A DNA stretch of 64,000 bases from Acidobacteriota bacterium. Its GTDB lineage: Bacteria > Acidobacteriota > UBA6911. The position numbers were made by a program, and so were the translations under genes. This document shows, piece by piece, positions 56,224 through 64,000 of this stretch (its first letter is position 1; each line of letters starts with the position of its first letter). Under the pieces are notes generated by a model. That model did no database searches, was not told the DNA's origin, and was given only the letters and a program-made list of their open reading frames with translations. The stretch lies in assembly GCA_016929335.1 (NCBI GenBank), contig JAFGIY010000181.1, positions 1-64,000 on the forward strand, written 5' to 3'.

Positions 56224-56293
56224 ATACGGCAATCTTTAAAACTCCCGGGTGATACCATAGGAACCCAGCGTACAAATGCCCAACCATGATGAA

Positions 56294-56932
56294 TCAAAGC
56301 GGCCGATATATAGACAAAAACCATTCCTTGCCACTATGAAGCTTTTTGCGCCGGACAAGTTTGAATATACTCTCAAAAATCGCTTTATCCTCAACCGCCG
56401 GATCTCTGCCATGAAACATCCAAAGCCGCGTCTGCATGTTTGCATGCTCCCTGAGCATCTCAAGGTCATTGCCGGCGAGCCTGATTGCTTTCCACGAGAT
56501 ACAATCCCAGCTTTTATCACGATCGCAATCACGCAGAAATGCATCCAGTCTCAGGTTATGAACGTAAGCTCCTTCCAGTCGCAGTGTTTCTATTGCTGTC
56601 TCAAGAAAAACGCTTCGTTTCCCCCGGCTTTCCACCATTTCCAGCCGAATTTTCGGTTTGAGAATCCGGATCGGAATGGCCGGAAACCCTGCTCCGCTTC
56701 CAATATCGAGATGAGCAGCCGAAGTATCCGGATAGAAACTGGAAGCGAGGAATGCCTCCCGGAATAAAGGACCAATTCCTGTCCAATCCGTTGTAGATGT
56801 GAGGTTTATCCTGGTATTCCACTTCTCCAATAAAGAAAGATAGGATAGCAACTGCACTGCAGCATCAGATTGCGGCGCAATCCCGAATTCATTGATAAGT
56901 CGCTTCAGTCCGTTTGCGGAATCCGTCATCAA
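56294..56932 (-). CDS. rsmG: 16S rRNA (guanine527-N7)-methyltransferase
   Basis: 212-residue SAM-dependent methyltransferase (formerly GidB) that modifies G527 of 16S rRNA. SAM-binding motif I is [15 protein letters not shown] near residue 72; NLTS appears upstream and SWKAI later. The length is typical. Its start overlaps the mnmG stop by four bases (ATGA), giving coupling. It is the last gene of the rpmH-to-rsmG set and is followed by the parS sites. Loss of rsmG gives low-level streptomycin resistance in other bacteria. Confidence 0.95.
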   Translation of the reverse strand: MMTDSANGLKRLINEFGIAPQSDAAVQLLSYLSLLEKWNTRINLTSTTDWTGIGPLFREAFLASSFYPDTSAAHLDIGSGAGFPAIPIRILKPKIRLEMVESRGKRSVFLETAIETLRLEGAYVHNLRLDAFLRDCDRDKSWDCISWKAIRLAGNDLEMLREHANMQTRLWMFHGRDPAVEDKAIFESIFKLVRRKKLHSGKEWFLSIYRPL

Positions 56933-58851
56933 TCGCCCTGTTTGGTCACTTCTGATCCGGAAGCCGAATTCCGCTTCTCCGCCTGTCGCAGCTCAAGCTG
57001 GATATTCAATATCGAAACAGCTGCCGGTGTTATCCCTGGAATCCTGCCGGCCATTCCCAGATCCTTTGGCTTAATTCTGCTTAGTTTCTCCCTTATCTCC
57101 CGACTGAGCCCTTCGATCTTAGAGTAATCAAAATCCGAAGGGATATGCCGCGTGCTCACGCGGCGCATCTTTTCAGCATCCCTTGACTGCTGCCGGATAT
57201 ATCCTTCATAGCGCACCTCGATCTCTACAGAAATCCCGACCTCAGAAGATGAAGGCATTCTGTCGTATTTTCTCAGGAGGGGTTCTATCTCCGTAAGTGT
57301 TATTCCGGGACGACGCAGCAGTTCTTCCAGTGTGGATCCTTTAACAGACAGCACATCAAGCTTCTCGCACAAAGCCGGACAGTATGATTCCTGAGGATTC
57401 CAGCGATGTTCTCTTAAAAAAGCCCGCAGCCGATCAACCTCCTCATACTTCCGGCGGAATACCGTAAAATCCGATTCACTTACTAACCCAAGCTTGTACC
57501 CCAGAGGCTTCAATCTCTTATCCGCATTGTCTATCCGCATGAGCAGACGGAATTCAGACCGAGATGTAAACATGCGATAGGGCTCGTCTATTCCTTTAGT
57601 TACAAGATCATCAGCCAGGATTCCAATGTAGCTCTCTTCTCTGGGGAAAATTACCGCCTCTTTCCCCTGAGCTCTTAGCGCCGCGTTAATGCCTGCGATA
57701 ATTCCTTGCGCAGCAGCTTCTTCATAGCCGGTAGTCCCGTTAATTTGCCCAGCATGAAAAAGCCCTGCAATTCGCCTGGTTTCCATGCTTGCGCATAATT
57801 CCGTAGGATCCACGAAATCGTATTCAATTGCATATGCAGGACGGATCATCCGTGCATTTTCAAGCCCCGGGATCGAGCTTATCATCTCACTCTGGATATC
57901 CAATGGCATGCTGTTTGAAACACCGTTTAAATAAATTTCGTCGGTATCCAATCCTTCCGGCTCAAGAAAAATCTGGTGCCGGTCTCTTTCGGGAAATTTA
58001 ACCACTTTATCTTCCACACTTGGGCAGTATCGCGGCCCGATTCCCGTTATGAATCCTCCGTATAGCGATGACCGTTTCAGATTTGCACGGATGATCGAAT
58101 GCAGCCGTTCGTTTGTATATCCCAGATAACAGGATACTTGTGGCAGGGAATAGGACCGGGTGCGGAAAGAAAAAAATGTGGGCGATTCATCACCTTTCTG
58201 TTCTTCAAATTGAGAGTAGTCAATAGTCCGACGGTCCAGTCGAGCAGGAGTGCCCGTCTTTAATCTCCCCACTCTAAAGCCGAGGTCTTTCAGGCATTGA
58301 GCCAGCGGAACAGAAGCAGCTTCTCCCATCCTTCCTGCGGGATAGTTCTTCTCTCCAATCCTAATGAGCCCATTCAGAAAAGTCCCCGCCGTAATTACTA
58401 CATTCCGGGACCGCATCGAATGCCCATCAGCCAGAACTACGCCTTGTATGGAACTATTCTCGACAATAAGCCTTGAAACCTCGGCCTGCTTTAAAACCAG
58501 CCGGTCCTGAGCTTCGATAAATCGCCGCATCTCATTGCGGTACTTAGCTTTATCCGATTGGCAGCGCGGCGCCTGAACCGCCGGTCCGCGACTGCTGTTT
58601 AATAGCCGGAACTGTATTCCCGTTCTGTCCGCCACTTCACCGATAATGCCGCCCAGTGCGTCAATTTCGCGAACAATGTGGCCTTTGGCAATCCCTCCAA
58701 TAGAAGGATTACAGGACATCTGCGCAATCATGTTGATATCAATAGTACAGAGAGCAGTCCTGGCCCCAATCCGGGCTGCTGATGCGGCAGCTTCGCATCC
58801 GGCGTGCCCCGCACCGACAACGATCACATCGTACTCTTCCAGATCAGCCAC
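56929..58851 (-). CDS. mnmG: tRNA uridine 5-carboxymethylaminomethyl modification enzyme MnmG
   Basis: 640-residue FAD enzyme (GidA) that, with MnmE, adds a carboxymethylaminomethyl group to wobble U34 of tRNAs. FAD motif [12 protein letters not shown] at residue 11, [25 protein letters not shown] and a C-terminal helical domain. NADH- and folate-binding parts follow. The length is normal. It lies 16 bases after mnmE, its complex partner, and overlaps rsmG by four bases, so all three are co-transcribed. Confidence 0.98.
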   Translation of the reverse strand: MADLEEYDVIVVGAGHAGCEAAASAARIGARTALCTIDINMIAQMSCNPSIGGIAKGHIVREIDALGGIIGEVADRTGIQFRLLNSSRGPAVQAPRCQSDKAKYRNEMRRFIEAQDRLVLKQAEVSRLIVENSSIQGVVLADGHSMRSRNVVITAGTFLNGLIRIGEKNYPAGRMGEAASVPLAQCLKDLGFRVGRLKTGTPARLDRRTIDYSQFEEQKGDESPTFFSFRTRSYSLPQVSCYLGYTNERLHSIIRANLKRSSLYGGFITGIGPRYCPSVEDKVVKFPERDRHQIFLEPEGLDTDEIYLNGVSNSMPLDIQSEMISSIPGLENARMIRPAYAIEYDFVDPTELCASMETRRIAGLFHAGQINGTTGYEEAAAQGIIAGINAALRAQGKEAVIFPREESYIGILADDLVTKGIDEPYRMFTSRSEFRLLMRIDNADKRLKPLGYKLGLVSESDFTVFRRKYEEVDRLRAFLREHRWNPQESYCPALCEKLDVLSVKGSTLEELLRRPGITLTEIEPLLRKYDRMPSSSEVGISVEIEVRYEGYIRQQSRDAEKMRRVSTRHIPSDFDYSKIEGLSREIREKLSRIKPKDLGMAGRIPGITPAAVSILNIQLELRQAEKRNSASGSEVTKQGD

Positions 58852-58866
58852 GATTCCTCTAAAATC

Positions 58867-60249
58867 TTATTTCCCAATGCAAAAGCGTGAAAATACCTCT
58901 GTGAGCAGATCCTCAACTCCGGTTTCACCCGTGATCGCGCCAAGCCTCTTTAGGCCTTTATGCAGATGAACAAGCGCAAATTCCTCGGAAAGTCCCTCAC
59001 CTAACGCAGCCGAAGCCTCTTCCAGATGCTTTTCTGCAGCTTCAATGTTTTGCACATGACGCAAATTAGTTATCAGCACCGTATCCTGGTAGATGCCATC
59101 GGTTCCCAGCAGCCCCTTCAGAATTGCAGAGCGCAGCTCCTCGATCCCGGACCCCGTTTTGGCTGATACTTCCACATACGGCCAGGCGTCCGCAAATTCT
59201 CTCTTTTCTGCCGCAGACCATTTTGAGATCAGATCCGATTTATTCATAACCGTAATGCATGATAGGTGCGACAGTTGCTGTCTCAGCTCAGAATCCAGGC
59301 CGGATCGAGGACGGCTTATGTCAACAACAAGAAGAATGGCATCTGTGTCAGCCATGGCCTGAAAGCTGCGATCCATCCCCAGTTTCTCGATATGATCATC
59401 CGACCGCTGAATTCCCGCCGTGTCCAGCAGCCGAACCGGGATTCCTCCAATATTCATATATTCCGAGATAAGGTCGCGCGTTGTCCCTGGAATTTCTGCG
59501 ACGATGGAGCGATCCTGCGCAAGCAGGGCATTGAATATGCTGCTTTTTCCCACATTCGGCCGCCCGATGATGGCCATGCTGAAGCCTTCCCTTATAATCC
59601 TTCCTTTACGATAGCTTTCAATCCAGTCTTTCAAACTCCGCCGAATCTGCTCCAGTTTCCTTGCGATTTGATCGCGGGCATCTGTAGGAAGGTTTTCTTC
59701 AACAAATTCCACTGCAGATTCGAGATTTACTATGATGTCAATGATCTGATCTTTGACCGGTTTCAGCTGCTGCGCCAATGCGCCTGAATGCTGCCTCGCC
59801 GCTACCTTCGCCTGATATAGGGTGGTAGCATGGATGATGTCGTTAATCGCTTCCGCCTGAGTAAGATCAAGCCGGCCATTCACAAACGCCCGAAGGGAAA
59901 ATTCTCCAGGCTCAGCAAGCCTCGCTCCAAGTCTGCAGAGGCTGTCTATCAATTCCGCGATCAGAACCGGGCTTCCGTGAATGGAAAATTCAACCATGTC
60001 TTCGCCCGTATACGAATTTGGACCTGCGAAGCAGATGGCAATTGCTTCGTCTATCTCGGATTTATTAAGAGGATCTATTATCCGCCCCAGCAACGCCTGT
60101 CTGAAAACGGGCTGCTCGCAACTCTTTTTGCAGGCAAAAATCCGCCGGAACAATTCGATACTCTGCGATCCACTGACACGCACGATGGCGATCCCCGACC
60201 GCCCGGGAGGAGTGGACAGTGCGCAGATTGTATCTGTCAGATCCATCAT
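58867..60249 (-). CDS. mnmE: tRNA modification GTPase MnmE
   Basis: 460-residue GTPase: N-terminal tetrahydrofolate domain with ICALSTPPGRSGIAIVRVSG, helical domain with GEFSLRAFVNGRLDLTQAEAINDII, a G domain with GRPNVGKSSIFNALL, the DTAG box and NKSD, and the C-terminal FCIGK motif whose cysteine is conserved. It acts with MnmG on tRNA U34. Start ATG-ATG at 60249; the gap to jag is 56 bases. Order yidC-jag-mnmE-mnmG is a common origin-associated arrangement. Confidence 0.98.
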   Translation of the reverse strand: MMDLTDTICALSTPPGRSGIAIVRVSGSQSIELFRRIFACKKSCEQPVFRQALLGRIIDPLNKSEIDEAIAICFAGPNSYTGEDMVEFSIHGSPVLIAELIDSLCRLGARLAEPGEFSLRAFVNGRLDLTQAEAINDIIHATTLYQAKVAARQHSGALAQQLKPVKDQIIDIIVNLESAVEFVEENLPTDARDQIARKLEQIRRSLKDWIESYRKGRIIREGFSMAIIGRPNVGKSSIFNALLAQDRSIVAEIPGTTRDLISEYMNIGGIPVRLLDTAGIQRSDDHIEKLGMDRSFQAMADTDAILLVVDISRPRSGLDSELRQQLSHLSCITVMNKSDLISKWSAAEKREFADAWPYVEVSAKTGSGIEELRSAILKGLLGTDGIYQDTVLITNLRHVQNIEAAEKHLEEASAALGEGLSEEFALVHLHKGLKRLGAITGETGVEDLLTEVFSRFCIGK

Positions 60250-60305
60250 AGACCCGAGATTCGAGATTTTGGATCGCCAATATCGAATCTAAAATTTCGA
60301 ATTAT

Positions 60306-60794
60306 TCAGGAAGGATATATTGTTATGCTGCGGTTATCGCCTTCGCCGCTGCTCTGTGTGCGAACGCCCTCGATTCCGGATAAGGCCAGATGGACAATCC
60401 TTCGCTCTCGAGGAATCATCGGCTGCAGGCTGAGCGGCTTGCGAAACGAAATTACCTTCTCGGAAGCCATCTTGGCCAGCAGGATCAGCTCCGCTTCACG
60501 ATGCTTCCGATACTTATCCGAATCCACCAGAATTCCGGGTATATCGTCTTTCCCGGCTCGAAAAACACGATCCAATAAATAATCGATACTGTTTAGCAGC
60601 GAAGCAGAATTCGACAGAAGAAGGGGACGGTCAGGACCTGTAATGTTGACTTGGATGGTCTCGCTTTCTTCCTTGACTTCAAAATCCAAATCCATCCGGA
60701 GCAATGATAGAAGCTCCCGACAAAATTCGGCAACCGCTTCGGCAGACCGTTCTCGCACCCTATGATTTGGATGGACTGCTGGATTTTCCGTCAC
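60306..60794 (-). CDS. jag: RNA-binding protein KhpB/Jag (KH-R3H)
   Basis: 162-residue RNA-binding protein. Residues about 50-95 are a KH-like domain (GPDRPLLLSNSASLLNSIDYLLDRVF) and about 105-160 are an R3H domain with SLQPMIPRERRIVHLALS. The N-terminal Jag domain present in Firmicutes proteins is absent or short. It shares the genomic place after yidC with Jag/KhpB of many bacteria. GTG 60794 has GAGG upstream and overlaps the yidC end by 35 bases; an internal start cannot be excluded. Confidence 0.88.
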   Translation of the reverse strand: MTENPAVHPNHRVRERSAEAVAEFCRELLSLLRMDLDFEVKEESETIQVNITGPDRPLLLSNSASLLNSIDYLLDRVFRAGKDDIPGILVDSDKYRKHREAELILLAKMASEKVISFRKPLSLQPMIPRERRIVHLALSGIEGVRTQSSGEGDNRSITIYPS

Positions 60795-62436
60795 CTATCC
60801 ACCTCTCGGCAATCTTTTGAAATCCAACCTGGAAGATATTACTGCAGAGAAAATACAGGTTCAAGCCGCTCGAAAGATTGATGAACATCACAGTGAAAAT
60901 CGCCGGCATTAACATCATTATTTTTGCTTGTGTCGGATCTGTTCCGGGCGTCATTGGCGTCATTTTTTGCGAGATAAATGCCGTGATCCCCATAACGATC
61001 GGCAGCACATAGTATGGGTCCTTAACGGATAGATCCTGAATCCATAGCATGAAAGGCGCCTGTCTTAACTCTATGGAATAAGCAAGCAGTGAGTAGAAGG
61101 CGAAAAGCAAAGGCATCTGCAGCAAAAGAGGGAGACACCCACCGAGCGGATTTACATTGTGTTCCTTATAGAGCGCCATTATTTCCTGGTTCATTTCAGC
61201 GCGTTTTGGATCGGTCTTTTTATAGCGGCGATACTTCTCCTGAATAGCCTTGACCTTCGGCTGCACCACCGACATCTTCTTCATTGAAATGATCTGCTTA
61301 AGCCGGAAAGGAAAAAGGAGCAGCGATAAAAGAAAAGTCAAAATGATGATGGCAAAGCCGTAGTTTTGAACGAATTGATATATCCAGCGAAGGGAAGCAA
61401 GCAGGGGGAGCACCAGAATGGAAAACATTCCATAGTTGATAATCCCTGTTATGTCAGCGGATTTGACGGCTTTAAGACTAGATTGCTGCTTGGGACCAAT
61501 GTAAATCTGGCATTGCTGTGAACCGTTAACCGGAATTGTGACCTTCAAAAGGTCACGATCCACCTGTTTCCCGTCCAAACCAACCGCTTTAACCGATCGC
61601 TTCTGCATTTCAAAATATGGGATCGGAGTGGAAGGAATGGCGATCATCGTGAAATATTGCATGTCGAGCCCGGCCCAACGCACACTACCTTCCAGCTTCT
61701 TCACCTCTTTCTCGTCGTCCGGTGGCCCCTCACGCCGCACCTTCCCGTCGGAATAATAGGCCACTTCTAGCTTCGTAGAGCTAAGCAGGTGCTCCTGTTC
61801 CGGGCCTATGTCCTGTCCAAGAAAAAACTTGCCGATGAGCTCCTTATCCCCCAACCGCAAATCCGATGCCAGATTAACCAGGCAGTTATCCTTTTCAAAG
61901 CTGAAGCGCTTCTCTAAGGTCAGATCGCCTCGTTTCAACTTCAAACTAACGGATACCGGAGGCGTAAGCTCCGCGCCGCTATACGGTGCGCCATTTATTG
62001 TGATTTGGTAGATTTCGCCATTTGCCTGTTTTGTCAGAGCCGGATCATCAAAAATAAGCGCACCCGGAAACAGCCGTTCTTCTCCATGATTTGCCGCGAT
62101 CATTTCAAAATTGCGGTGTTTGGAAGACTTGTATCTGCTGAGTTCCCAACTGGTAAGGACTGCGCCCCTGTTGTCGATTACGGCCCGGAAATGTTCACCC
62201 TTCACGACCACGGTCCGCTGTTCGGCCACAGTATCCGAAGAAGAAGATGCCGGCGGTTGAACAGGCTTCTCGACAGGCAGGGCAGGAGCTTCCGCCGAAG
62301 CAGGCTGAGCCTGCACTGGTGTCTGCGCGGCAGGCTGTGGTTTGATTGCCCTATCTGCCCTATTCTGCTGCAAATGCTGGAAAAAGATAAACACCAGAAT
62401 AGTTAGTGCAAAAGCAAGAATTAAACGTTTTTCCAT
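60760..62436 (-). CDS. yidC: Membrane protein insertase YidC
   Basis: 558-residue insertase of the Gram-negative type: N-terminal membrane helix (LILAFALTILVFIFF), a Pro/Gln-rich linker, a large periplasmic beta domain (about 75-325) and a C-terminal five-helix core beginning about 345 (YGMFSILVLPLLASLRWIYQFVQNYGFAII). It includes the cytoplasmic KMSVVQPKVKAIQEKYRRYKKTDPKRAEMNQEI loop. It inserts proteins into the inner membrane alone or with SecYEG. ATG 62436; 110 bases separate it from yidD. Confidence 0.97.
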   Translation of the reverse strand: MEKRLILAFALTILVFIFFQHLQQNRADRAIKPQPAAQTPVQAQPASAEAPALPVEKPVQPPASSSSDTVAEQRTVVVKGEHFRAVIDNRGAVLTSWELSRYKSSKHRNFEMIAANHGEERLFPGALIFDDPALTKQANGEIYQITINGAPYSGAELTPPVSVSLKLKRGDLTLEKRFSFEKDNCLVNLASDLRLGDKELIGKFFLGQDIGPEQEHLLSSTKLEVAYYSDGKVRREGPPDDEKEVKKLEGSVRWAGLDMQYFTMIAIPSTPIPYFEMQKRSVKAVGLDGKQVDRDLLKVTIPVNGSQQCQIYIGPKQQSSLKAVKSADITGIINYGMFSILVLPLLASLRWIYQFVQNYGFAIIILTFLLSLLLFPFRLKQIISMKKMSVVQPKVKAIQEKYRRYKKTDPKRAEMNQEIMALYKEHNVNPLGGCLPLLLQMPLLFAFYSLLAYSIELRQAPFMLWIQDLSVKDPYYVLPIVMGITAFISQKMTPMTPGTDPTQAKIMMLMPAIFTVMFINLSSGLNLYFLCSNIFQVGFQKIAERWIGDGKSSSPSKS

Positions 62437-62547
62437 AATCAGCTTATTATGTGCCGCCCGAATGACTTCGGAAGTGTTGCCGTACTCCTCGCCTGATTTA
62501 ATCCGTATAAGGCATTCGCGCCGAATTATTGCAGTTCAATGATCCGT

Positions 62548-62817
62548 TCAAGGCACCGGGTCATATCCGCCAGAATTAAAGGGATGGCATCTAAGCAGAC
62601 GCTTTATGCCCAAAATCACGCCTCTCAGAAGCCCTTTTTTTTGGATTGCCTGATACATATAGACCGAGCAAGTCGGCTCAAATCGACAGGCGGGAGGGAG
62701 CAAGGGTGAAATAAACCGTTTATAAAATCGTAACAGGTGGAGCATACATGCCTTAATATGGCTCCACGCTCCCATCGAGTGGCGTGTTTCCATTTTCGCA
62801 TTCCCCCCGCTGCCCAT
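62548..62817 (-). CDS. yidD: Membrane protein insertion efficiency factor YidD
   Basis: 89-residue small membrane-associated protein. The family core [31 protein letters not shown] has the three cysteines and [15 protein letters not shown] is the typical end. It helps YidC-dependent insertion. Its start overlaps the end of rnpA by one base, and the upstream methionines make a shorter start (position 15 or 25) possible. Confidence 0.93.
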   Translation of the reverse strand: MGSGGNAKMETRHSMGAWSHIKACMLHLLRFYKRFISPLLPPACRFEPTCSVYMYQAIQKKGLLRGVILGIKRLLRCHPFNSGGYDPVP

Positions 62818-63170
62818 TAATGGCGGAGCCGTTGAGTTGCAGCAAGAAATTCATCCCGCAATTCAACGTAATCCGCATTGGCACAACTTGATTTTGCGTT
62901 TACTATAATATCGGCCTGGCCGGGAATGTTGCGCAAGTATTTTCGAAAAATCTCTCGAAACAGCCGCTTTATGCGGTTCCGAACAATCGCGTTGCCGACT
63001 TTTCTCGATACTGTAATTCCCAGCCGATGATGCCCGATCCCGTTCTCCCGCCAGAACAGAATAAACCTTTCTGAATGTATCTTTTTCCCAGTGCTGTAGA
63101 GCATTCGGTAGTCCGAAGACCGAACGATACGGACTTCACGGGGAAAACCCTCAGAGATTGTTTTAGCCAC
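62817..63170 (-). CDS. rnpA: Ribonuclease P protein component
   Basis: 117-residue protein subunit of RNase P, which helps the catalytic RNA cut tRNA 5' leaders. The RNR motif appears as [17 protein letters not shown] near residue 61, and [11 protein letters not shown] is just before it. GTG 63170 lies inside the last codons of rpmH, giving an 8-base overlap, so the two are coupled. Its C-terminal part ends with ATQRLRH and meets yidD. Confidence 0.93.
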   Translation of the reverse strand: MAKTISEGFPREVRIVRSSDYRMLYSTGKKIHSERFILFWRENGIGHHRLGITVSRKVGNAIVRNRIKRLFREIFRKYLRNIPGQADIIVNAKSSCANADYVELRDEFLAATQRLRH

Positions 63171-63303
63171 TCACCGTCAGCCTTTTGCGCCCCTTGGCGC
63201 GTCTTCGCTTGAGCACCAGCCGGCCTCCCTTGCTTGACATCCGCTCTTTGAAGCCGTGTGTCTTCTTGCGTTTGCTGTTGTTAGGTTGGAACGTCCTTTT
63301 CAT
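63163..63303 (-). CDS. rpmH: 50S ribosomal protein L34
   Basis: 46-residue ribosomal protein: [20 protein letters not shown], then [20 protein letters not shown] and a short tail RLTVSG. Length and sequence are typical. GGAG lies about 11 bases before ATG 63303. It is the first gene of the origin-associated operon and has a strong promoter at 63354-63382. The normal upstream neighbour dnaA is not present; a lysophospholipid acyltransferase lies there instead. Confidence 0.97.
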   Translation of the reverse strand: MKRTFQPNNSKRKKTHGFKERMSSKGGRLVLKRRRAKGRKRLTVSG

Positions 63304-63353
63304 AATGCAAATATCTCCGGTTTACAGCATTGGCTTTTTCAACAAAGACATGA

Positions 63354-63382
63354 ATCATAGAAACTGCGGATGGAAAATGCAA
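63354..63382 (-). promoter_or_regulatory. Sigma-70 promoter of the rpmH operon
   Basis: Minus-strand TTGCAT (63377-63382) and TATGAT (63354-63359) with a 17-base spacer, about 45 bases before the rpmH start codon. Confidence 0.65.
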
Positions 63383-63571
63383 GCTCCGTGACAATTATCA
63401 GGACTTTGGCAGACGGCTTTTCTAGCCATTGTCTGCCTTTCTCCCGGTAACTTTCAGCCTCCGAACCGGCATGGACTCTCGCCTCAATTAATGCTCGATC
63501 CATTCGAGCGGCGCCGGCATTACCCCAAAAACACGACCAAAATTCTCCCAATACTCTCCAGGTCCTGATTT

Positions 63572-64000
63572 CTATTGATCCGGGTTGCTGTTCCACCAGC
63601 TGTCACCGCGAATACGCAGTTCATCCAGAGACTTCTGAATCTGCGCCTCGATAGCGCGCATTTCTTCTTCCGTAGCATTTGCTTCAACATAAATCGGGCT
63701 TCCAATCAGCACGACAGCACGTGAAAAAGGCTTTGGAATCTGAAAATGGTCCCAGCTTTTCATAACCCATTTTTTCTCTACAGAAACATTAAAAGGCATC
63801 ACTGGATTTCCGCTTTTCCCGGCCAGATAGGCGGCACCGCGTTTTGCTACAAATAAGGGCCCCCGTGGCCCGTCCATGGTAATTCCAACATCCTTGCCGT
63901 TCGATAGAGCGCGCAAAGCTTCTGCCGTCGCCCGATGGCTGCCTCTTGTACTGGAACCCCGCGCAACTCCATAGCCGAACCTCCGGATTACATGCGCAAT
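63572..64000 (-). CDS. Lysophospholipid acyltransferase family protein (DUF374), partial
   Basis: C-terminal 142 residues of a protein whose start lies beyond the right edge. The segment GSSTRGSHRATAEALRAL followed by GITMDGPRGPLFVAKRGAAYLAGKSG is typical of DUF374, a branch of the acyltransferases that acylate lipid A precursors or lysophospholipids at the inner membrane. The frame is open to 64000 without a stop. It ends with NSNPDQ. It is on the same strand as rpmH and about 270 bases upstream of it, a position often held by dnaA in other genomes. Confidence 0.88.
   Translation of the reverse strand: MAHVIRRFGYGVARGSSTRGSHRATAEALRALSNGKDVGITMDGPRGPLFVAKRGAAYLAGKSGNPVMPFNVSVEKKWVMKSWDHFQIPKPFSRAVVLIGSPIYVEANATEEEMRAIEAQIQKSLDELRIRGDSWWNSNPDQ

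Noticed and set aside
63339-63596. A minus-strand open frame of 85 codons after the acyltransferase
   Set aside because: It has a GTG start inside the acyltransferase tail and runs through the rpmH promoter; no recognisable protein, so it is probably chance.

Overview
This 64 kb window is ordinary dense bacterial chromosome, roughly half G+C by eye, with about 56 protein genes on both strands and no rRNA, tRNA, CRISPR array, prophage or insertion sequence that I can see. The organism is Gram-negative: TonB-type receptor, OmpA-family protein, AsmA, two predicted outer-membrane barrels and a long YidC with a periplasmic domain. A von Willebrand A protein of the acidobacterial type, a receptor that starts with a carboxypeptidase-regulatory domain, and many TPR proteins point to Acidobacteriota or a close relative. 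This placement is an inference from gene content, not from a marker-gene tree.

Layout. 0-4 kb: MerR-TPR regulator, DinB, alcohol dehydrogenase, metK. 4-13 kb: large TonB-type receptor, TPR protein, M28 peptidase, transketolase. 13-22 kb: polytopic membrane protein, rpiB, an overlapping antitoxin-toxin pair, B12-binding radical SAM protein, YciI, AsmA, ettA, HNH nuclease. 22-31 kb: hom, thiC, histidine phosphatase, PAP2 phosphatase, cobalamin adenosyltransferase, DksA-like protein, DUF2156-GNAT pair, ornithine cyclodeaminase-like protein. 31-39 kb: a plug-less outer-membrane barrel protein, a PDZ/multi-TM/GAF/PAS histidine kinase, its sigma-54 response regulator and a TPR protein. 39-46 kb: MA-like pseudo-peptidase, STAS protein, eno, an orphan peptide-ABC ATPase pair, VWFA protein, OmpA-family protein. 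47-51 kb: a second sigma-54 response regulator, HAMP kinase and lipoprotein, arranged like GlrR-GlrK-QseG. 51-54 kb: MacB-like ATPase and MacA-like fusion protein. 54-63.3 kb: the origin-associated block rpmH-rnpA-yidD-yidC-jag-mnmE-mnmG-rsmG-[parS]-parA-parB-bactofilin, all on the minus strand. The window ends inside a lysophospholipid acyltransferase gene.

The most interesting observations are regulatory. The ompA-like gene has a near-consensus -24/-12 (sigma-54) promoter, with one 13-bp palindrome GGGAAAATTTCCC about 108 bp upstream of its predicted start site. An identical palindrome lies on the -35 region of the divergent response-regulator gene. Together these suggest a closed circuit in which the GlrR-like regulator drives the OmpA-family gene and controls itself. 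The other kinase/regulator operon also begins with a -24/-12 promoter. Separately, many gene ends, mostly where genes converge, carry short-period (6, 7 or 8 nt) tandem-repeat elements, often as inverted pairs. Several of these supply the stop codon of the neighbouring gene.
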